From Pomphorhynchus laevis (lineage: Eukaryota; Acanthocephala; Palaeacanthocephala; Echinorhynchida; Pomphorhynchidae), in contig WNNJ02003600.1 of assembly GCA_012934845.2 (NCBI GenBank), forward strand, positions 21,721-85,720: a stretch of 64,000 nucleotides of DNA. Direction: 5' to 3'. The translations under genes were made by a program, and so were the position numbers. Positions 34,561-46,070 of the stretch are shown here, one piece after another. The notes under the pieces are model-generated. The model was not told the origin of the DNA and made no database searches. It saw nothing but the letters and a program-made list of their open reading frames with translations. Numbering within the stretch: position 1 is the first letter of the stretch; every line of letters starts with the position of its first letter.

Positions 34561-37237
34561 AATATTATAGTAGAATCAAATTTAAAGTAATCGAAGATCG
34601 AATAAATCGAAAATATTTTTAGATTGGTCAAGTTATGACAGACATGAATTTGAACAAAAGTCCTTCATATAAATTCAATTAGCGTTAAAATCCATGCTTG
34701 AATGACGAATACATAAAAGTTCCAATCATCAGTATAAAAAATTCTTATTAATATTCGATTTTGTAGTTAGTAAAGAACAAGTGTTTTTAGCGTGTGCAAA
34801 TTATTTCGTTTTCTCAATTTGATGTGAAATATGCAAAAATTCAAAAATAAAATAATGTTATAAACATGTTTACATCATTATAACTATTTCTCAAATAACT
34901 TCGATATATATTACACTACATTTAATATTATTGTTAATTAAATTATCACATAATAATTTAAATTAAAATATATTATCATATCAATCTTAATTTTTGTAGT
35001 TGGTAGTAAACGAATGCTTTTTCGTATGTAAATTTTATGTTTCCTTGCTACGATGTGCTAAAGAAACAAAAGTTTTAATATGAAATAATGCTCTTAACTT
35101 GTCGCGATTATTACAAATATAAAGTAACTTACATCAATGTATATTTATTTACACCATCATTTTTTATGATTTATAAATTTCGCTATTTGATATAAGTCCA
35201 ATTTTAACACATTTATTATTAGTAAAGATAGGATATGATGTTCTTAGTATTTATTATGTAACCGCCTGTTCATTTGCAAAATGATGATTAATTGTATATT
35301 ATGGTTTGTCAGTGTAGCGTCGGTATATATAGGCTTGCACATACTGAAGTTAGCAATATTCATTCCAATTAAATGAAATAAACCTAAATATTATTTTACT
35401 ATATTTTGTACTATTATCGATGAATTGGATAAGTTAATATCATAATATTAACAATGATCTCTAGCACATTAAAAAACCAGAGAGGATTTCATTTTTATTC
35501 CATTCTTCTTAGTACTAATGTCTGAAAACGGCGTATTTTTAAGTAAAGCCTTGTAAAAATCAATTATAAAGCACTGGAGTTTTAATTTTGATATTATTAA
35601 AAGCAGCAAAATCCATTTTATTATTAACCAAATATATGTCGATAGATAGAGATTTTCTTTCAAAAATAATATTATGAGCAGTCAAAACTTAAAAAATAGC
35701 ATTTTATCATTTACACATTATATATTGAACATTTATGGAATACATATTTAATTAAACATTAGTAAATTATTGCTGTTGTCTACACTTAACGAGATTTGAC
35801 GTACACTTGAATAAAAGTTAAACAAAATGAAGCATTTTCTGGTGAAACAGGATACTGTTGTAGTATTGATGGTTGCTAAAGTTTCAGGAATTGGAATTTA
35901 TCAGAATAGCATAGAAGATCTGACATTCGGTTTGATAACCTTTAGATTTTATTAAAACACATGTTCTCTAGCACAATGCGATAACACATATCGAGTAGAC
36001 AAAAGGAATTCCTTGTTTGCTTGCTAGTTTCGATCTAAACTCGCTAAACACAAATATTTGCAAATATTATTAGTGATATTTAACGTATACTTTACATGAT
36101 TTGAACGAAGACTTTATCATTTTTGATATGAACGCATTACTACAGTTTCTTAAATTTAAAATTACATATACTGCAGTAGTAATCAACCGCAGATAATTAG
36201 TAGCTAAGAAATAGATTAACACATTATGGTTTACACTTAAAACGTTATATTTAATTGAGATCAGAGCGATTCCGAAGTACTCCAAAGATTATAATTCACT
36301 GTTGATGGCAAATGAATATCCGGCGGTTATAATATTTGTGAAAATAAACTACGATGTAAGGTTTACAAATCATTTGAATTGAATTAACACGAAATCTACT
36401 GCATATATTAGCTAAAATTAAGCGTTAGGGTAAATGATACACATCGAAGATAATACTATTAATTAATCTTGATTAGTATAACTGACTACAGTGACTTAAA
36501 TTCTCTTCACAATATTTTATATATATTAAAATATAAGGTTTCACTATTCAAGTTTAGCGATTTAATAGCTTATCTTTGAGCTTTTCTTTGAAAGACCAGT
36601 GTGCTATTATATAAAATCATATATTGGTTGGGTATTTTAAACTGATAGGACAAATGACACTACACTGTTACTTTTGTATAATCATTTTTTCGTATTTTTC
36701 GTGGAAACATTATGTCGTATTGGTACAAAGATGCAAAGCCATGATGTAATCCATATTAATCCTTTAACTGTATAAACTAGAATTACTTAATTTATGTAAA
36801 AATATTCACTCTACACTTTATACTTCATATTACAACATTAAATAAACAATCAATTTAATCGTAATATAAATTTATTTAATACAAGTCAAATAATATTAAA
36901 AAATTATAAAGTCACATTTAAAATAATCGTATTAGCTATACATCAATAAATATACTTCGGGCAATGGTTTCGTCGAATTTTGTGTTATTATATAAAGTAG
37001 TTCATCGCGACAATTTGGTGCTTTATGCGAGAATATATCGCAATATGGACTCAACATTTAATAAGGTGCATGACATTCATGCGTTTATCATGTATGAATA
37101 GATATGGTATGGCGTGTAACACGATTTACTGGGAGTATCAAGATCGATGAATGATCAGAAGTATGTAGTAATGCGCAATTTCACTACCTTTGTTGCAAGT
37201 GATTCAATATCAGAAAATACTTTGTTGTCAAGAAGAA
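34561..37237. other. No gene seen
   Basis: 2.7 kb of AT-rich unique-looking DNA left of the tandem array. It is where further 3' exons of the ARID4-like gene copy 1 would lie, but I could not find any with both splice signals and a sensible peptide. Confidence 0.4.
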
Positions 37238-37289
37238 GAGATTTCATGGTAGTAAAATTTACCACCTAACGTTATCCTGAACACCCAGC

Positions 37290-37500
37290 TACATCATCAA
37301 AACACAAACGATTAAAATATCTTGCGAACTAATTTTGTATCAATTAACCCTGATTTATTATTGATTACAGAAACTTTGTTTGATGTTTCGAACATGTCTG
37401 GAAATAATATCGATAATTTTGATTTTTCATTGTAATCGACAAGATAATATTGACGTCGGAATTGCAATTTGTGTACGTAAATGTTTGCAGGTGAAATAAA
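37290..37500 (+). pseudogene. LINE endonuclease relic at unit start (copy 1)
   Basis: Plus strand reads NPDLLLITETLFDVSNMSGN and, after a shift, GIAICVRK, the first blocks of a CR1-type AP endonuclease (PDxxxITETW ... GVAIYV). The same relic is at 46600-46805 and 60955-61162. It predates the duplication. Confidence 0.45.
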
Positions 37501-37645
37501 AAATATTAAAATTTTTATTATATTTTTATTATTTATATTATAATTTTATGTATTACGACATAAAATTTAAAAACTAAAATTGTCGTTATTTAATGTAAGT
37601 AGAAGGTTTTTTTCAAGACAAAAAGTAGATACAAACAAACAGTAC

Positions 37646-37808
37646 CTGTCTCGTTAGGCATTCCAGCAGGCAAAAACATGTATTCGAAACGGTAAAAGTA
37701 TTCCATGGTCATCGAGGTACGATTTTTGGTTTAGATTGCCTAGTTCCAGGGGCAGGCGGTGAACAATCGATATCAACAATCTTATCCAAACTGACCCACT
37801 GATCATGC
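37646..37808 (-). CDS. ARID4-like copy 1, end of chromo barrel, with stop
   Basis: Acceptor TTATTATAG. The Arg codon is split across the junction, then HDQWVSLDKIVDIDCSPPA: completes GWNSR-HDQWVxLDKI (GWNxRYDEWVxxDRI in human). A TGA at 37709-37711 ends the frame 33 codons in, about 63 bp before a possible donor (CAG|GTACTG). Copy 2 reads through at this point. Either this is the real C-terminus or copy 1 is truncated. Confidence 0.7.
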
Positions 37809-38747
37809 CTATAATAATAAAAAAGTAACTAGAACGTTAAAACTGCTTAACAAACTCTTATAAATGTATCAATAAATCAATGTTTCTTCAATAAAATCAA
37901 CAAAGAACTTTAATATAAAGAAAGGAAATACAAGGTCACATTCCGGTAAGTAGAAAACAGTATTTTGTAGATTATTATTTTCAAAGTGACTGTGAATTAC
38001 GAAAAAGACACCAAGAAGATATTCCTAGGATGTGTAAAATAGTTTAACAAAATTTGATTAAAAATAACCGCAATTTAAAAGTAGCAGATGACGAGAGAAC
38101 AACAAGCTATTCGATTTACATTTTGTATCGTTATGCAAATATTAAAATATACAATGTACAAAGATCGTAATTGTACCACTGTACATCCGCTAGACTGGCG
38201 TATGTATATAATGTTCGTATTTGAAAAATGTATTAATAAGAAATCTATGAAAGTTAATAATGTTGAAATAAAGAAATGAAAAAAAATTATCGAGTTATAT
38301 TTATAACGATTAGCACAAAATAATAGCAATTCAATTTAGTGCGATGCGGCATCTTGCATTGTACGTTATATACTGTTCTATTAAATTTTAATAAACAATA
38401 CTATAACTTGTATAACTGTGTATTAACTGTGTATAATATATCTGTACATAATTGTAGAACTGTGTATGCATCGTATATTATTTATAAATCAATTCATAAA
38501 TATCAATTGTCATTTTAAATTTTAATAAATTATATCGTTTTATAAAAATACTAATTGTATAAAATCGTAAATTATTATTTGGTATTTAGAATTATTTATC
38601 TTTATTTTTAATTTATACATAGTATAAAATACATAGGTTAAGTTAGCTTAATTAACTGTAAAACAATACTAATAATTGAAATATACACGGTAATAGGTTT
38701 TAGTCTCAAATCTTAGCACACAAAGACAAACCATATCGTAGTATTAC

Positions 38748-38915
38748 CTTGAATTCCATCCAACGTAATGAACATACACTAATGACTTTTTTAAAATCTT
38801 GTCGATCACTTTGGCAATATACACTTTACTCTCCGGATCCAAAGTGCTCCATATAACTTTCACAAAAGAGTCCACGTCAATTTGATTAATTGTAAATTTT
38901 GTAGCTAATGATTTA
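38748..38915 (-). CDS. ARID4-like copy 1, chromo-barrel exon
   Basis: Acceptor GAATTTTAG, donor AG|GTAATA, 55 codons: KSLATKFTINQIDVDSFVKV, IWSTLDPESKVYIAKVIDK, ILKKSLVYVHYVGWNSR. The V+V....(K)VYIAKV....LVYVHYxGWNxR run is a chromo barrel, the module that follows the ARID in ARID4/RBBP1 and reads methyl-lysine or DNA in MRG15/MSL3-type proteins. ARID followed by chromo barrel is diagnostic of ARID4. Confidence 0.85.
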
Positions 38916-40084
38916 CTAAAATTCAATAAAAAATCAGATTATAATGTAAAAGCAACTTTGTCGTTTTTTTTATTATTTGCTACAGAGATGTATCGAAAGT
39001 AATACATCAATAAGAGTCCACCTGTATGGTCGATGCATTCCCCTGCCAAATATAATATATATGTATCTACAGTGAACATATTAAAAACGTTCAAATATGC
39101 TCTGAGAGATTTGTTTGTAGACTAGAGAGAAATAGTTACAGCTGTATTAATAGATCGGGAATTCCAAAATAGGCAAATCGTCAAGATTAGATAAAATCCA
39201 AATAACGATATTTGACGTAGATGTTTAAGTGCAGACGCGAAAAGAACATCACAACAGGCGTAGTAGAGCGAATAGAACGCGAAAATTGCAATTTTTCATA
39301 CGTAAGACAGACTAAACTTCCATTAAAAACAAGAATTAAGGGGCCTCGTTCAGATAGAAGGATGTTCATCGGTCATTTTAAATCATGTTCTTATCAATAA
39401 CGATGAAGTGGATTTTGATAATACCAGAGTATGCTTGAAACTAAAGATAATAATTTCTGTCGAATGATAATGGAATCGACAAACCTCAACAATAGGGAAG
39501 GATGCAAGGCAATAAGTCTATTTCAATTTAAAAATACCGAAGGATTGAATGAGTTGTAAATGACTTTGAATTCTTCCGAGTTATACGTACTTATGTCTAC
39601 AAAGTTTCAAAGTTTCTATCATTTTTTCATAAAAATGTGTCACTAAGATCACCCGAAACGTCAGATAAATTAATACATATTCCGTGTAGCTAAAATGATT
39701 TTACAAACTAACATAAGCTGGTACAATAAATTGTAGGAGGATCAAATTCAAAATTAAGAGTCTTGTAAGTCACAAAATGAAATTGATAAAACATAATTTG
39801 TAGAGCCGCGTTGAAATATCGAATTAATAATAGAAAAGCATTTAGAAAATAAACATATGTGGCCTTTTATTTGAACTATAAATGGTTACAAATATTACTA
39901 GCATTTAAAGTGAAATAACGATAACTGCATTTGTGTCGGCTATCAAAATTAAACACAAAACTTCATAATCATACAAGAGTGCAATCATTAAAGCTTTCTT
40001 AACAGAATTATGACATGCTATCCAAACAACTTTGAAATGCAATAGCCACATTACACTCTCATGAGATAAATAAAAAAATATGAC

Positions 40085-40144
40085 CTGGTCAGTTTGACAT
40101 GCACTTTGTTGATTTTCTATGTGTAATGTTGGACAACTTGCCAA
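40085..40144 (-). CDS. ARID4-like copy 1, short linker exon
   Basis: 20 codons in phase 0, acceptor GCTAGGTAG, donor CAG|GTCATA: LASCPTLHIENQQSACQTDQ. Moderate splice sites; accepted because the phase fits. One or more exons must follow before 38915 to supply phase 2. Copy 2: 54467-54526. Confidence 0.5.
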
Positions 40145-40418
40145 CTACCTAGCCTACAGTAGTTCTAATAGTAATATTTTAGTAGCAATTCGTTGTTAAT
40201 GAACAATTTTTAAAATGTCTTATAAAGATGCAATCTAATTGTATAGCATACCTGCACTGTAAATTATTGTCGGGAGTTATATTGAATATACGTGCTTGTT
40301 TCTAAAACGAAGTACGTTTGATAATAAACATATGGAATAAAATAATCACGATTAAATAGCTAGGTGATATATTAAATAAGTATACACAGGTTTTATAACT
40401 GTTAAATAATACACTTAC

Positions 40419-40502
40419 GTTAGTAGGAGAGTGGGACCGACTTGCGTTTCGACGGGTTTTGTGCTGTAAAATTGGCAGTGGCGATTTTTGATTTACTGAT
40501 AC
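40419..40502 (-). CDS. ARID4-like copy 1, basic linker exon
   Basis: 28 codons between ideal splice sites (CTTTTAAG and AAC|GTAAGT): VSVNQKSPLPILQHKTRRNA then SRSHSPTN. Charged linker, as between ARID and chromo barrel in ARID4 proteins. Copy 2: 54801-54884. Confidence 0.75.
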
Positions 40503-40978
40503 CTTAAAAGCAAGGAAAATATTTGTTTAAGAAATATCAATTAATAACATTGTCGTAATATCAATCTTGTTTCTTCCATTTTGTCCAAATATCTATTTGT
40601 ATATCTATTTGAATATAACATATCCATTTGTATCTATTTAAAACTGTCTTCCTCGAAGACACAAAAATCTTGATATTGTTGTTAACATATACAGCAATGC
40701 AATACAAGATTTTAGTAATAAATCTTGGGTCAAGAAATTGACCACGTTAGGGATGCTATACTGGTATCTACATTCATCGTTTCATATTTGTTTTATGTTA
40801 TATTATATAATATGAAATAAGAAAAAACTGAATTAAATATAAGATCAAATTCAATAATTTGATGAATTAAAAATCATCAGTCGTAATAAATTAAAAATCA
40901 AGCAGCCAATTGCAAAATCATAAGTCGTAAGAACACTATTTAATAAAAAATATATAGTATAAGTATACACATATTTAC

Positions 40979-41137
40979 TCTAAGATCAGATGAAGACGGC
41001 TTAAACAATCTTTGACTAACTCGCGTTACTGCCGGTACACTTCTTTTTACACCTTTATGAGAAGCAACAGTTGGACTTCCAAGCTTTCTATTCATGTCGT
41101 AGAATGCGCGAAGATATCTATACGATATATAAAGCAT
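40979..41137 (-). CDS. ARID4-like copy 1, ARID exon D (helix 6 and basic tail)
   Basis: 53 codons, acceptor TTCAAAAG, donor AGA|GTAAAT. MLYISYRYLRAFYDMNRKLG is the final ARID helix (AYRKYLYGFEEY in ARID4A); then a basic tail with KGVKRSVPAVTRVSQRLFKP. Phase 0 both sides. Copy 2 (55361-55519) encodes the identical peptide. Confidence 0.8.
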
Positions 41138-41166
41138 CTTTTGAAAATGTATAATCCCACAAATAC

Positions 41167-41271
41167 ATACTTATGATAAATTTTCTCAAGTTCGATCCCA
41201 CACTCTTCATCGCTGGATGTTGGTAAACACATAGCTCGGTGTATATCACCCCATAAATGTCTTTTGCCCAC
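41167..41271 (-). CDS. ARID4-like copy 1, ARID exon C (helix 4-5)
   Basis: Starts in phase 0 right after GGWSK of exon B: VGKRHLWGDIHRAMCLPTSS then DEECGIELEKIYHKY. The W..I....LP.....G..L...Y pattern is the second half of an ARID (VWKQIYMDLGIP... in human ARID4A). To stay in phase with exon D the donor must be TAT|GTATTT, leaving an intron of only 29 bp (33 bp with the better GTATGT, which breaks the frame). The frame is intact in this copy; copy 2 carries one extra base here. Confidence 0.75.
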
Positions 41272-41332
41272 CTTAAAGAATTAAAAGAGTCAAATAATAA
41301 ATGTTGCAACAGTCTTTGTATTTAAAACAAAC

Positions 41333-41427
41333 CTTTGACCAACCCCCATACTTGTTAACAAGTCGGTATAAAATACATAAATCGCAAGAAACTCCGTTAA
41401 CAATTGGACTTCCAACAAAAGTTATAT
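41333..41427 (-). CDS. ARID4-like copy 1, ARID exon B (helices 2-3)
   Basis: Acceptor TTTTTAAG, donor AAG|GTTTGT, 31 codons. Reads ITFVGSPIVNGVSCDLCILY then RLVNKYGGWSK: the ARID core PI...P.L....LDLYxLYRLVxxxGGW. ARID domains bind AT-rich DNA; this segment forms the helices before the DNA-contacting loop. Copy 2 (55716-55810) differs by three bases, all changing amino acids (Gly-Arg, Ile-Leu, Ile-Val). Confidence 0.85.
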
Positions 41428-41479
41428 CTTAAAAAGCTCTGTGGAATACACCAAATTTATTATCTGTTGATATGTGTAC

Positions 41480-41552
41480 CTGAGGCCTCAAGAAAGTTTA
41501 GAAGATTGGTTAGGAAGTAATCTTTTTCTTGCAGACACTCGTCTTCAGAAGA
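41480..41552 (-). CDS. ARID4-like copy 1, ARID exon A (helix 1)
   Basis: Acceptor AAATTTAG, donor CAG|GTACAC, 24 codons plus one base: SSEDECLQEKDYFLTNLLNF then LEAS. This is the first ARID helix (FLxxLxxFxExxGTPI pattern). Phase 1 out. Copy 2: 55864-55936. Confidence 0.75.
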
Positions 41553-41992
41553 CTAAATTTAACGAAAGAAAATAATTCCGGTGTTTATTTTTAGAATAAT
41601 TAATTATTTTTAGAATAGTTCAGGAAAATAACAGTCGCCAAACCGTATTAAAAATATCAGATACAGTATCACATATAAAAAATATCCTAACAAAGGAAAA
41701 GTTTACAAATATGCAAACTAAATAATATTCTAAAATAGTATGATTTAAACACTTTCGTGTATGATGCGACGATTTACTAATACTAATGTCATTTACTAAC
41801 AAGGCGATTGTATTTAAAATTATCGCGTAAGCGTGATATTCTCATGTTATAAAATAATGAAAGAAATCGACTGGAACAAATCTGTGAAAATAACATTGAA
41901 CAAATCTGTGAAAAATACAAGTTTTACGTACAATAAAATTAATAATCCATAATAAATATTATGAAAAGCAAGTTAATTTGTAATGTATATAC

Positions 41993-42078
41993 CAGAATAT
42001 TAATTTCTGTATCACAAAGTGGCGTCCAGTTTGAGTAATAGTGCGGATTTCGCATATATTCCTCGACTTTTGACATAT
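41993..42078 (-). CDS. ARID4-like copy 1, pre-ARID exon
   Basis: Acceptor TTTCCAG, donor CTG|GTATAT. Encodes MSKVEEYMRNPHYYSNWTPL then CDTEINIL. Begins with two bases completing an Asp codon from the previous exon and ends in phase 0. No domain recognised; it leads into the ARID. Copy 2: 56377-56462. Confidence 0.6.
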
Positions 42079-42128
42079 CTGGAAACATTATAAGGTTAGC
42101 ATTTAAAGCAGGAAAACTAGTAACCTAC

Positions 42129-42233
42129 CAAGGCCGGGTAACAACATCTTCATTTGATTAATTTTTGATTCATCAAGTATGCTAATATCATTTACTTTGA
42201 CGGTTATTCTAAACAATTGTCCGTTGTAAATAT
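42129..42233 (-). CDS. ARID4-like copy 1, RBB1NT end
   Basis: 35-codon exon, acceptor CATTAAG, donor G|GTAGGT. Reads IYNGQLFRITVKVNDISILD then KMLLPGL; the LFRITxKxNDISIL part matches the end of RBB1NT (KFYSIARKDIKEVDIL in the human proteins). The 50-bp intron that follows is typical of this gene. Confidence 0.6.
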
Positions 42234-43220
42234 CTTAATGTATTTTATGAATGAAAACAAATATTTAAGCTAGCGACCAACATAAACGTTTACAGAAACC
42301 TAATAGTTTTATGCTAAGTTTAAAAAGTAATTTGAAATGAGTGAGGCCAGTTTATACTTCACCAATACTTTCGCTCTTAGCTTAGTGAATGTAGACCATA
42401 AAGATAGAGTAAAACATAAAATATATGCATTTTCATACACTTCTGTTATATAAAATCTTTCTACTAAATAAGGCATGGAATATTATATATATTAACAAGC
42501 TTGTTATTTTGACCCGAATAGGATCGGATTCACACAACTATCACCTGAATACAAAGCATTTTTTCATTTTGTCACTGATTTATGAAGCGTATTCTTCTAC
42601 TTGTATAAAAACATTAGCTAAATTGACACAATATGTACAATGAGTGTATTTATTCAATTTCAGAAATATAACTAATTGGCATATTATTGCCAGAAGTTAT
42701 AATGTAAAAGTAAATGAATATAAAATTGCCACATCCCTACTTCGGTAAAGCACATCCGTTAGTGATATGACTTCTGATTAGATCATAATATACGATGATC
42801 CAAAAAAAACAGCGCTTTAAATAAGAAGGTGTTCGCTATCTTATTATATCCTTATTCCGTGATAATAAAAAGTTTCCAAATTTATAACCAAGATATCTCA
42901 TCTATACCCATTTGGTTTAGTATAATCTATTAATTGACGAGGGTTGCAAAACTTCCGCCGCACCGGATATAGCAAAGAAAGCAACACATGAATACTTTAC
43001 GTTATTATTATTTTTAAAATCATCTTATAGTTTATTTACTGATAAATATTAAAAGAATAGTTTATATGAATCATATTACTCAAACGTTTAACTAGATATA
43101 ATTTTGTAAATTCAATTGAGAATATTACAAGTATTTAGATATTATTTATGCAAAATAAAATAGGTTAGTGCAATCGACTATTCGGATCGAAATATAACAT
43201 GAGCAGTTAAACAAGATAAC

Positions 43221-43405
43221 GTTTAGTTTTTAATTTAGAAAAAGTAACTAACGTTGAATCGTTAATAAAGTTCCTAACAGTAATATTTTCGGAATTTGGT
43301 TTCTCGATGATTAAAGCAGGAAATAATGCCGTAGTGTCGTTTGCCAGAACTACCGTTCCTGTTGTAAAGTTTCTGAAGTTGTCATCCTGACTAGTATCTT
43401 CTAAC
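43221..43405 (-). CDS. ARID4-like copy 1, RBB1NT-like exon
   Basis: Acceptor TGCAG, 61 codons, donor C|GTTATC chosen because it gives the phase needed by the next exon. The stretch TGTVVLANDTTALFPALIIE followed by NSENITV matches the GKVVSV..TEWYPALVI..NDDITV core of the RBB1NT domain of ARID4A/B, a chromatin-binding PWWP-like module. Copy 2 (57605-57789) encodes the same peptide. Confidence 0.65.
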
Positions 43406-43475
43406 CTGCAGAGGTACATTAAATTAAGGCAATTTAGAAATACTTTCACGCAATCATCATTGAGAAATAACCTAC

Positions 43476-43630
43476 TTTTTAGGCACTTTAGGCAAATATT
43501 CATCTACAGCTGCGATGGTAACATCTAATCTGGTACTTGGTTTAAATGACTGTTGCTCGACAGCATTTGATTCTTTGAGATTACTAATTCTTTCATGTCG
43601 AGATAATCCTCGATGAATTGGTCTCGAATT
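43476..43630 (-). CDS. ARID4-like copy 1, basic linker exon
   Basis: Acceptor TATTACAG, 51 codons plus two bases, donor AA|GTAGGT. Reads NSRPIHRGLSRHERISNLKE, then a Ser/Gln stretch, then VTIAAVDEYLPKVPK. Polar linker between the expected Tudor and RBB1NT regions. Phase 0 in, phase 2 out, matching the next exon. Identical exon in copy 2 at 57860-58014. Confidence 0.65.
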
Positions 43631-43824
43631 CTGTAATACATAAATAATAAATATAAATGACGCTACGCGTCAGAAAAATAATTCTAATAATTGATAAACT
43701 TTACTGAGATGTCCTTTGATTCACAAAGTGATGTGTAATTTCGAAAATAAGAAAACCACGATTTTTTTATTTTCACTTTAAAGACGCCAATAATTTAAAT
43801 AATAGGAAGTTTATATTCAGATAC

Positions 43825-43934
43825 CTACTTAAGCAAGCAGAAATTTGCAAATTGGTTAATAACAAACCCTGATTGCAAATTTTTGAAAAATCAATGTAAA
43901 CTGAAACGCCTACATCAAGTAGACGTACGAACGC
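43825..43934 (-). CDS. Possible Tudor-like exon, ARID4-like copy 1
   Basis: Open between an AAG acceptor and an AG|GTATCT donor: AFVRLLDVGVSVYIDFSKIC then LLLTNLQISACLS. The VRLLDVGxSVYIDxSKI run resembles a Tudor barrel strand pair, and ARID4 proteins start with a Tudor domain. The exon ends in a phase that does not match the next exon, so a further exon or another donor is needed. The copy 2 counterpart is 58109-58218, with Cys to Phe and Leu to Ile. Confidence 0.35.
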
Positions 43935-44831
43935 CTTCACCACAAGGACATAAAGTTATTCATTTTGATTGAACATTATTGTAATTATATTTGAAGTAAT
44001 ATTATGAAATATTAAAAGTTTGAAATTTTAAACTGAAACAGCTTTTATTTTTTAAAAATACTGATTAATAATATCAATATTTATCAAAAAAAATTTTGTT
44101 TTTACAAAAGATATATATAAACGATACGATTATGAATGTTGAGCAACTTAAACTTGATAAAACATTAGAGCTGAAACATTTAACAGTGGTATAAACTATT
44201 CTAGAATAAGTTGAAGATACATCACTATACAGCAGAAATGACTTAAGCAATTGTGTAGTACCTGGTTTTATAAATAAAAGCATACAAATAGTTAAACTAA
44301 TCAAAGAACGGAGACTTATATTATATGGAAGCCATTTAAGTCAATCATTAAATTAATTGACCGCTTTCTGCTTATAAAAACTTCCTAATAGAGCCCATAT
44401 TTCTAATGTGTTATCATCCAAAATGTCGTTAACAGATTTAGATTATGCTCATTCGTACTTTATAGACATTTGTAAGTTTTCCACTGTTTCGTAACTTCAC
44501 CAACTTATTGGTGTTTTTATAGTGCTGTCTTAGGTTTATCTCTGAACAGTTAATCATTTTAGAGTTAGTCATTCAAAACTAGTTACCCTACAATTGCATC
44601 AATGATTGAAATGTTGGCTAATATATTAATCAAAGATACAATACTTTGTATTTATAAATGTTTGATTTTTGATTTCTGAAATTATTATACTAATATAGTG
44701 GTGCATTCTATAATTGCTGTATAAAGTCGTGTCTGTTCTATCTTTTAGAAAGTATAACATATTCGGAATCAATTCAAAACGGTATTCCATCTTTTGATAA
44801 ATTAGTTAATGATATTGGTTTAGTAGCTTAC

Positions 44832-44911
44832 TTATTATCATGGTAAAATTCGGATTTGTTTGATCGTCTATGAGAACGATTCTGTACGTTCCTTATCTGC
44901 ACGATGTTCAT
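44832..44911 (-). CDS. Candidate first coding exon of ARID4-like copy 1
   Basis: ATG at 44911 with an in-frame TAA 24 bases upstream, 26 codons (MNIVQIRNVQNRSHRRSNKS...) and a donor AA|GTAAGC. Basic N-terminus. Its phase does not connect simply with the next candidate exon, so it is provisional. Copy 2 has the same exon at 59116-59195 with one change (Ser to Ala). Confidence 0.35.
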
Positions 44912-45944
44912 TTTGACGGAAGATCCGTGTTAATTAATCTAACTTTAGTTTTAGTAGTAAGTTACAAGTATCTTGTTCGTATTAGCGAATGACCAAATAC
45001 TAGTTTGAGTATTAAGTTAGATAACACCTCCACAATTGCTAGCATCTATAATCAATTATTAGCAGCCGAACGGTTGTAAAGTGATTACTTTTACGTTATT
45101 GTTTGTTTAAGTATAGTTTTAATAAAAATAGATTATTTCAATTCTAAGTGCTTGTAAATAGTAAACATTTTATTGATTTTAAATAAATGAATTTTATAAT
45201 GATAAAACTTACCTCCTGTTTATTAACACTATACATATTGTCGTTTAATCGAATATGTCTCTGCCTAACAACCTTTTTATCAACGTCGTTGAATTCTAAA
45301 ATCATAAGTGAAAATTGTTATACAATTCTTATTACCCGCGACTACTACATTGTCACAAAAGTTCAAAGTTTTGTTTTATTTTTTACTGTTCCATTTCGAA
45401 TACGGTTTAAAAAACCATTCTAAATACTAATTTGCTATAATGCTCAGCCAATGTGCTATATAAATTTAAATTAATTAGGTTTAAACTCAAACCCGTTTAG
45501 TATAAGTTTAAATCTTAGACATTTTAAATATGAATGAATTTACTCATGGATCAAGGGCCCTTTTTCTAATTATGAATTCACATTATATATAAGTAATATA
45601 CGTTAAATATGCTACATAAGTTGCCTCAAACCCCGAACAACGACCAAACAATTTAAATAACAAATACACTGAATATGTACGGGTCACTTGGCTCACACTA
45701 TTGAGCAATGCTGCAATCTAGTCAGACAACAAATGAACATAATAGTTGTGATTTAGTTGATCATAGAATCAATTATCTTGTCTCACTAAAGTAAATTTAT
45801 AATAAAAAAAATTCTTTTATTTGCATAACATCAGATTACTCCAATTGAGTTATAAGATAAAAAGTGTTCATCAAGAAATACTACAAATATTAGCAATTAT
45901 ACAAATTTTTAAAATAAAAATAATTACGATTAAATTACGCTTTT
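44912..45944. other. 5' flank of ARID4-like copy 1
   Basis: AT-rich; should contain the promoter of the minus-strand gene if the exon at 44832-44911 is the first. No motif is certain. A 78-codon plus-strand frame at 45187-45423 has no support. Confidence 0.35.
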
Positions 45945-46070
45945 TACAAATTTAGATATAACTTATATTAAAGAAGCATTAAAAAATTAAATAGCTTAAT
46001 GCTCGGAAAAATATATATATATATATATATATTATGATAACTCTAAAGCCTATCTGACAAAAGTTAAGCC
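45945..46070 (+). mobile_element. Permuted PLE scrap with young (TA)n
   Basis: Plus-strand RT fragment (ACAAATTTAGATATAACTTA ... GCCTATCTGACAAAAGTTAA, reading TNLDI..IKEAL then KAYLTKVKPS). The Tyr/Ile codons in between have become (TA)11 here and a ~90-bp (TA)n tract in unit 2 (60297-60389). Confidence 0.6.

Noticed and set aside
38075-38329. Overlapping frames on both strands near 38.1-38.3 kb
   Set aside because: Low-complexity translation; they fall in the intron between the two chromo-barrel exons and differ between units.
39187-39369. 60-aa minus-strand frame between linker and chromo exons
   Set aside because: Could hold the missing exon, but no acceptor/donor pair gives the needed phase 0 in and 2 out.
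44074-44304. Minus-strand frame with a possible N-terminal Tudor piece (DVSSTYSRIVYTTVK)
   Set aside because: Similarity to the ARID4 N-terminus is weak and the phase does not join the candidate first exon.
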